Below are positions 58,490-64,000 of a DNA stretch of 64,000 nucleotides, piece after piece. The stretch comes from Nomia melanderi (taxonomy: Eukaryota; Arthropoda; Insecta; Hymenoptera; Halictidae). The notes under the pieces were generated by a model. It was given only the letters and a program-made list of their open reading frames with translations. It was not told the origin of the DNA and ran no database searches. The position numbers and the translations under genes are program-made. Every line of letters begins with the position of its first letter. Position 1 is the stretch's first letter. The DNA lies in NCBI RefSeq assembly GCF_051020985.1, contig NC_135000.1, forward strand, positions 248,001-312,000, given 5' to 3'.

Positions 58490-60089
58490 CTAATAATATA
58501 ATTGGGTGTGATATATCTTAAAACAGGGATCTACACATAAACCAACACTGCAATCTTTGCATTCACATCGTGATTCCGATCTTTTGTCATTTTTAATGCA
58601 AACTACGCACCGTCGGCTCCGGTTCTTTCCTTTTGATATATACAATGATGGAAAGTGTCTCTCGGTTAGTCTCATCGGATAATCAGTTTTTCTTCTTTGA
58701 TGATTGATGTAATCGTTATGATATTTATCAATTATTTGTTTCATCAAGCGCAATTGAAACTTCGCCATGGATATGGTTTCATTCCTTTTATACTTATAAA
58801 GGCAGTACGCGTTCCATACACAAATATCAATTAGATGAAAAAAAATGTTCGGTACCATTTTAACGTTTTTCGAGTTGAATTTACACTACTTATTACCATA
58901 TCTCCTTTATCAACTATACCCATTGTATTATTATAATCCACAACACAAACAGGATTTTGTACACTCTGTTTCCCTTCATGTTCGGATACTGTCATGAAAT
59001 CTGCAGTATGCATACTCGAGATCATGTATACTTCTTTCTTATCAATCCATTTTAATACTAATAAACTTTTCGAGGTACAAAAAGACGCCTCCCCTTTCTT
59101 CAATTTATCTTCGATCTTGGGCATTCCTTGCCGTCTTTTTGTTACTGTCCTGCATGCATTTGTGCAATTGTCGTATAATAGGTTACATAACACGAGATTT
59201 GAGTAAAAGTTATCCACATAAAGGGTATGGCCCTTTCCTAAATATGGCTTCAAAAGTTCTAAGACGATTGCTCCAGATTTCCCAATACCCTTGATAGGAC
59301 TAGCCGGAACTGTAGATGCTCCGGTATGAACTATTATATCCTGCACGAATCCGGTTTAGCAATCGCACAGAATAAACGACTTTATTTAAAAGATAGGCAG
59401 TCTTTGTATAAAAGTAAACATTCATCTATATAAAGTTCTTGGTATGGCTGAAACGCCGCAGTGACCGATTTTCGCAGCATATCGACTATTTTTTCCATTT
59501 TTATTAGGCGGTCGCCAATGCATCCAGGTTCGTGAAAGAAATGTAGCATTCCGAGTAGCAGGAAGTACTTGTCTCTGGTCATTATTCTCCCAAAAATATC
59601 GCTGCGTAGATAATCGTCTGTGCTCCTGTACTCCTTGAGTGATAGCTTTTTATTGCGCGTCATCAGTAACGACATGGCTAAAAAACAATACAACTCGTTT
59701 CGCATCGTTGTTTCCAGATTATTCGCATTGTTATTGCTCTGTTGGGCCCAATAATAGTTGGACTCGTCTACAAGTATGTCTTCCAACTCTTCAGATATAA
59801 ATCATTCAAAATAATCAATGATTTGGGATGACCTGCGTATTTCTTTGGTGATTCCCGAATGTTTTGAATCAAATCGATGAATTTTTGGTACAAAATGATT
59901 TTTTGTCCATGTTATCCAACAGTTCGTGTCATAAGAGTGTTGGATCAATTCTCTTTCCGACTCAGAACTACTATATATCACATTTATTCTTTGCCTTCTA
60001 CGCCGATTGAAATTATTTTCATTTTCACAATTCTCGTCATTTTCCGAGTTAGTTAATCCATTTCTGAATCTTTTGTTTGCTCTAAACAT
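58490..60089 (-). pseudogene. piggyBac transposase of pB2, frameshifted
   Basis: Reads from an acidic N-terminus (NENDENCENENNFNRRRR) through the first acidic block (YIDECLLLYKDCLSFK, frame lost right after), the second (YVDNFYSNLVLCN) and the third (VVDYNNTMGIVDKGD). It ends in a C-terminal cysteine finger (CVVC, CKDC, CVDPC). Breaks lie near 59800, 59382-59346 and 58850. About 500-530 codons in all, the usual piggyBac length. Same family as the pB1 relic at 439-2077. Confidence 0.88.
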
Positions 60090-60438
60090 TCTATAAAGGA
60101 CCTAAAATGTTTTAAAATCTACGAACAAGTTTCGGACAAAGCTTAACCTAAAGTTTTTTAGAACAAATGAAATCAAACGACGATTATACCTGTAGCTGTT
60201 TTTTCGGAATTTTTGTGAGAAAAGACTTTTTATTAGAATTATTTCTATTATGACAGAAATATCAATCAATCAAAGCAGATGAGAACGCAGAAAACGATTG
60301 TTCAAAAATCGAAGAGTCCAAGGTTTTTTATGCATGTGTGCAAAATATACTTTCAATATGATCCTCATCTAATATGTCGGTAAAATAGAATGTAATTTTA
60401 CCAACTGTAGATGTCGTTTGTACACTCGGATTGTCGCA

Positions 60439-60556
60439 TGGATGCCAGATATATCCGGCACTCATCCATTAGCGGTCATCAAATGGATGCCGGACTATCC
60501 GGCGCTCGTCCACATTGGTCATCAGATGGACGCCGGATATATCCAGCGCTCGTACC
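60439..60556. repeat. Three subterminal repeats of pB2
   Basis: Three units of about 32 bp at roughly 45-bp spacing, each with atgga(t/c)gcc followed by a palindromic ggatatatcc-type core and (g/a)gcactc/ggcgctcgt. Located just inside the 5' end of pB2; probable transposase-binding repeats. Confidence 0.65.
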
Positions 60557-60992
60557 GGAAGGGTTAACCCTCACAGCACCATGTTAGAGTCCGTTCGGAC
60601 TGATGCAATTATTAATATTTCGACTATAATCATCACACGGTTCAATCTTTCAGTTAACATAGAATGATGAGAAACATAGAGCAAAAAGAAAATAATGAGA
60701 AAATGACAAAGTTCAAATTCAAAATATTCCTAGAAACAAGGTCTCCTTACGTGTCCACATGACTCGGGGCAAAGTGGTTTGTAAGTTCGATTGCCAGAAC
60801 CGTCGATACAGCGAGGGTTAAAGCTGTGTTGAAAAGTATGCTGAATGGAAGCTACGTCTATAGGATACTAAGATATCACAGCCACGAAAAAATAGTAATG
60901 ATAAGGAGTTCGTATTTGAACTAGATACATTAAGAATAAAAATAATCGTTATGAACAGATTAAAGAAATTTAAGCGTAGCGACATTTATAAA

Positions 60993-61265
60993 ATGAAAGT
61001 CGCCCTCCTCGTTTTGTCGATGATGCTCCTGTCAGCGTTCTTCATTGTGTCCGCCAAGACAGTAAGGAATATAAGTGATACTATTTTTTTATAAAAAGTT
61101 CACGATAATCATCTATTACGCTTTTGCTCTGTGATCTAGGTATCATTCTACAAAATCATCAAACTTAATTTAAGAATAGTTTCATATAACTATGATATTG
61201 CATATTGTAATTACAATTTCGTCATTGAAAATATATTAATCACTTATTGTTTAATTGTTTTCTAG
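60993..61265 (+). CDS. Family A secreted-peptide gene, locus III (mature exon uncertain)
   Basis: Exon 1 (60993-61061) is an intact 23-codon signal peptide (core LLVLSMMLLSAFFIV) with donor GTAAGG. The standard second-exon position (61266) gives only four codons before a stop. An alternative acceptor (gatctag, 61139) opens 41 codons to 61265. The same length is kept at locus I, with only conservative changes, beginning with a Lys-rich amphipathic stretch. Whether this alternative exon is real or intronic cannot be told without transcripts. It lies 0.35 kb upstream of an intact apamin-like gene. Confidence 0.4.
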
Positions 61266-61526
61266 CATTGTATGGTTTGACTATCAATATTACTAAAATT
61301 ATGTTTTCCGTGACTTCCTTTATAATAAATAGATTGGAAACGTCGTTTGAAGGTGCATTTTAGGATTATATGTGTATAAAAATTGTTTCGATATTGAAAT
61401 TGATAACTTTGCCACTTGTTAGTCACGATGAATTATCTTCACAGTCACACTCTTCTCGTAAAATATAAATTACGTGTATTAGGGTTTACAGGTTTGCATG
61501 AATATGCTATAAACTAGATTAGGAGA

Positions 61527-61535
61527 TATATATAG
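61527..61535 (+). promoter_or_regulatory. TATA box of the locus III apamin-like gene
   Basis: TATATATAG about 75-80 bp upstream of the ATG at 61608, within a block shared with locus II (there tatttaaaaag, weaker). Confidence 0.45.
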
Positions 61536-61607
61536 ACAGCGATGGCACCAGTATTTGTGAAGTATTTGGAAATATCGAACATTAGCTAGAACCTCAGGAC
61601 GAGAAAC

Positions 61608-61911
61608 ATGTTGAACAGCGTCTGTTATTCTCTCTTGTTCATTTCTTTTGTCCTAGCATCGACACTCTTTCTAACAGCAGATGCAGTAAGTATAATTCAC
61701 AGTCAAATATTGTAGTACGTGACGAATGTCACCGTAATGAAATTATGTGTAATCTCAGGTTGTTAACTGCAATTGTAATGCTCCAATAGGATGGAGATGT
61801 CGGGTAAAATCATTTCTAATTAATTGACATTACAGTACATTTTATATAATAAGAATACTTACGTACGTGATTTTATTTCTTTTTATTTAGAGACAGTGCG
61901 GTCGACGTTAA
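61608..61911 (+). CDS. Apamin/MCD-like secreted peptide, three exons (locus III)
   Basis: Exon 1 (61608-61685) encodes a 26-residue signal peptide that differs from locus II at two residues. Exon 2 (61759-61803) holds three cysteines, exon 3 (61891-61911) the fourth. Splice signals GTAAGT, aatctcag, GTAAAA and tttatttag are all phase 0. The frame is C-x-C-x7-C-x3-C, ending Cys-Gly-Arg-Arg-stop, so trimming would leave an amidated terminal Cys. Only one Arg is among the two residues before the fourth Cys (the other is Gln). The residues between cysteines differ strongly from locus II while the signal peptide is nearly the same, the usual pattern for diversifying toxin families. AAATAAA lies at about 61995. 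Intact; function inferred from framework only. Confidence 0.7.
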
Positions 61912-62101
61912 TAAGGAATTTGTATGACTTAAAATGACGAAGTGGGTATAGGTTACTATTTACATACAATGTAATTCGGATGTCATTTCAAGAAATAAAC
62001 ACTTTAAGAAAATATGAAACATATAATTTAATCGATTTGCAATCCAAACTACTTCCTAACTAACGTGTTTAGCATGATTACGCTAGCGTAACCCATCAAT
62101 G

Positions 62102-62134
62102 AGTCACAAGAGTCACAAGAGTCACAAGAATCGC
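62102..62134. repeat. 10-bp tandem repeat (gagtcacaag)
   Basis: Three perfect units and a partial fourth in the 3' flank of the locus III module. The single-copy equivalent lies in the inverted relic at about 6592. Confidence 0.7.
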
Positions 62135-62274
62135 GCAATAAAGAACGGAATGCGATGAAGTGAGGTGTACGAACATTCGTGCTGCATTTCTTTTTGCGCG
62201 CTGCACAGTGTGTGCAATTAAGCCATTTTAGCTGACCAAAGTTAAAAGTATGTATATATTGAATTTTAGCGAGA

Positions 62275-62905
62275 TGGAGGATGAGGTACGTATTCGAAAT
62301 TATTATCACAAGTTTAAGTGAAGGAATCTTTATTCATCCAGAGACCGCGAGCACTTCGTGTCAACTCTTGGTTATTAACAGATGATTCTGACTGTGACTA
62401 TTCTTATCTATGACTAACTATGTCTAACTATGACTCACTATGACTGCCTTTTTATCTCTGCTTCACAGGGAGCAAAAATGGTGAAGTTTCCCTAATTGGT
62501 TAAACAGCGCAGTGGCGTTAACCAATCAGGTACTTCCGATGATTTTTGTGGCGGCCGAAAAGCTGCCTTACGCCACTGGATTTCCTCTCTTTTCTTTTAC
62601 TTGTCTGTTCACCATCATCTTTCTTCTTCTTCTCTGTCTTTTGGATCGTTTCTCTCTTCCTCGTTTTTCTCCTACTTTCCTATCTTTCTGTCCTTCTTCA
62701 GAGGAATATATATTTTCCGGGGAGAGTTTAGGAGCTCTCATTTTGTCTTCACCCGCGACGACGTCATCACGAACCTCCGCGACACCGACCTTTGGAAAAC
62801 TGTGTTGAGGACCGTACTTCACCAATCGTTTTCGGTTTAACTTCACCGAACCCTCCACATTTTCAATCACCGCCTATTCCTTGCGCCCTTAGAGCGTTCT
62901 TTGTG
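62275..62905. repeat. Insertion between modules III and IV
   Basis: About 630 bp not present at the matching place in module I (38310), where tgaatttt runs directly into the acaaaatatggttat block. It is C/T-rich in the middle (62580-62700) with GC-rich text around 62560 and 62760. Frames here are compositional. Possibly a solo LTR or SINE; ends not resolved. Confidence 0.4.
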
Positions 62906-63088
62906 GAAAATATGGTTATATACGAGGTGAGTGAGAGTAACGTTAATAATTATACTCCTATTTACCACACTCAATTCTATGTTATAACGGAGTGCTACAG
63001 CGAACTAATATATATATATATAAAGAATAAAAATAATGGTTATGAACAGATTAAAAAATGTAAGCGTAGCGACATTTTGTAGCATAAA

Positions 63089-63293
63089 ATGAAAGTCGCT
63101 CTTCTCGTTTTGTCGATGATGCTCCTATTAGCGTTCTTCATTGTGTCCGCCAAGGCGGTAAGGGATACAAATGATACTACTTTTTTTATTCAAAGTTCAC
63201 AATAATCATCTTCAAGGGTTTTATACTGTTACCTAGGTATTTTTATATAAAATCGTCAAACTGAATTTAAAAAGTAGTTTCGTATGGTTATGA
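63089..63293 (+). pseudogene. Family A secreted-peptide gene, locus IV, cut by a LINE
   Basis: Exon 1 (63089-63157) is an intact signal exon (core LLVLSMMLLLAFFIV) with donor GTAAGG. The downstream intron matches loci I and III to about 63365. There the usual ttctag acceptor reads ctctaag, and the sequence turns into R1 LINE. The alternative exon at 63237 is frameshifted relative to loci I and III and stops after 18 codons. No apamin-like gene follows. Likely dead. Confidence 0.5.
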
Positions 63294-63439
63294 TATTGCA
63301 TATCGTAATTACAATTTCATCCGTGAAAATATATTCATTATTTATTGTTTAATTATTCTCTAAGGTTCTGATGCTGAAAATATAGGATTTGTGGGAACCA
63401 GAGTTACAGACGTTACTGTAGTAATGCACATGTTGTCCA

Positions 63440-64000
63440 AAGGAGATGGCGTGAAGAGTTGTCCACACCTATAAACGCGCCGTCGGGGCTCTACTGCCGC
63501 ACCTGGATAGGTGGCAGAAGAGAAGCTACGGCAGGCTCACCTACCGCATGACACAGGTACTCACCGAAGCAACCGTGGCCGGTGAGTACCTGTGTTGAAT
63601 AGGCAGAGAAGCGACGACGGTGTGCCATCAATGCGTCGAGAAGAAGGACTCGGCGCAGCACACGCTGGAGGTTTGCCTAACTTTTTCAGCGCTGCACCGA
63701 GTCCTTATGGACGTCATCGGGGAGGACCTCTCGTTGCCGGCAGTAGTGGAGGCTATGCTGGCAAGTGAGAGGACCTGGGACGTCGTGGCTTTCTTCTGTA
63801 AGGAGGTGATTTCGCAGAAGGAGGCTGACAAGCGGGATCGAGAGAGGAATGATTCCGCTCGGGCTTCCCGGGGGCGCCGGTAGTCGCGTCGCCGAGTAAG
63901 AACGCTCCGGGCCCCTCCCCCTGATGTAGGCGGGCGGAGGTGTAAATGGCCCGGAAATTGGGGCCCGTTCCACTGCTCGCCAGGAAAGGATTTCTTATCC
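63440..64000 (+). pseudogene. R1-clade LINE ORF2 3' end
   Basis: From about 63470 the text reads RRSYGRLTYRMTQVL, then the frame 63620-63883: MCHQCVEKKDSAQHTLEVCLTF (C-x2-C...H-x4-C knuckle) and RVLMDVIGEDLSLPAVVEAML, ending in a basic RDRERNDSARASRGRR tail. This is the C-terminus of R1-type ORF2, the same clade as 47180-48230. The 3' UTR runs past the window end. A 5'-truncated insertion into family A locus IV. Confidence 0.78.

Larger units (their letters stand above)
58146..60563 (-). mobile_element. piggyBac element pB2, near full length
   Basis: 2418 bp between TTAA at 58142-58145 and 60564-60567. Ends CCCTTTCAATACGA and CCCTTCCGGTACGA are inverted. The transposase is on the minus strand in four broken frames: 60089-59802, 59786-59382, 59346-58831 and 58858-58490. 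The paralogous module at about 36885 has no insertion, confirming both edges. Three subterminal repeats lie at 60439-60556. Confidence 0.88.

Noticed and set aside
62496..62870. Overlapping frames on both strands
   Set aside because: Driven by C/T-rich composition of an inserted repeat; no protein features.

Overview
The window reads as nuclear DNA of a hymenopteran insect, most likely a bee. It is AT-rich and intron-bearing, packed with decayed insect transposable elements (piggyBac, Tc1, R1, R2-like, Jockey, Penelope, Gypsy, BEL/Pao). It holds one intact insect CYP9-type cytochrome P450 and several small multi-exon secreted-peptide genes. Three of the latter carry the four-cysteine framework of the bee venom peptides apamin and MCD peptide. 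The species cannot be fixed from the sequence.

Secreted-peptide genes come in three families. Family A is a one-exon signal peptide of 23 codons followed by a very short second exon: intact at 56366-56603 (+) and 8062-8299 (-), altered at 37248 (+), 60993 (+) and 63089 (+), and decapitated near 6095-6250 (-). The apamin-like family has three exons and frame C-x-C-x7-C-x3-C: 57510-57818 and 61608-61911 are complete, and 37742-37894 lacks its own signal exon. Family A and apamin-like genes alternate as a repeated module that was duplicated several times, including one 2.25-kb inverted copy (7341-9595 against 55075-57330). The third family (called N here) has three loci, at 16960-18040, 21971-23157 and 52344-53496. 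Each has a signal exon, a cysteine-rich exon and a short last exon (C-x7-C-x8-C-x3-C), plus a dead duplicate of the signal exon whose ATG is ATA in all three.

Layout: 1-4302 is R1 LINE, piggyBac and Gypsy debris. 6.1-9.6 kb is the inverted secreted-peptide module. 10.2-16.2 kb is a repeat with a solo LTR, then a Jockey LINE split by an R2-clade element. 16.9-23.2 kb holds genes N1 and N2. 24.3-24.9 kb is a solo LTR. 26.7-28.3 kb is a Penelope-like element with a hammerhead-ribozyme relic. 30.5-32.1 kb is the P450. 32.7-36.8 kb is LTR-like and piggyBac debris. 36.8-38.3 kb is secreted-peptide module I. 40-42.9 kb is a Gypsy element split by a Tc1 transposon. 43.2-50.3 kb is BEL/Pao and R1 debris. 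51.5-53.5 kb is gene N3. 55-63.4 kb is the main secreted-peptide array, interrupted by a nearly full-length piggyBac (58146-60563) and cut at the right by an R1 LINE.

The genes look like a lineage-specific, venom-type peptide cluster that expanded by tandem and inverted duplication. Transposons sit at many of the duplication edges, and several paralogous copies preserve the empty site of a transposon present in the sister copy. Expression and function are inference: the sequence shows signal peptides, splice sites, cysteine spacing and C-terminal amidation-type endings, not activity.
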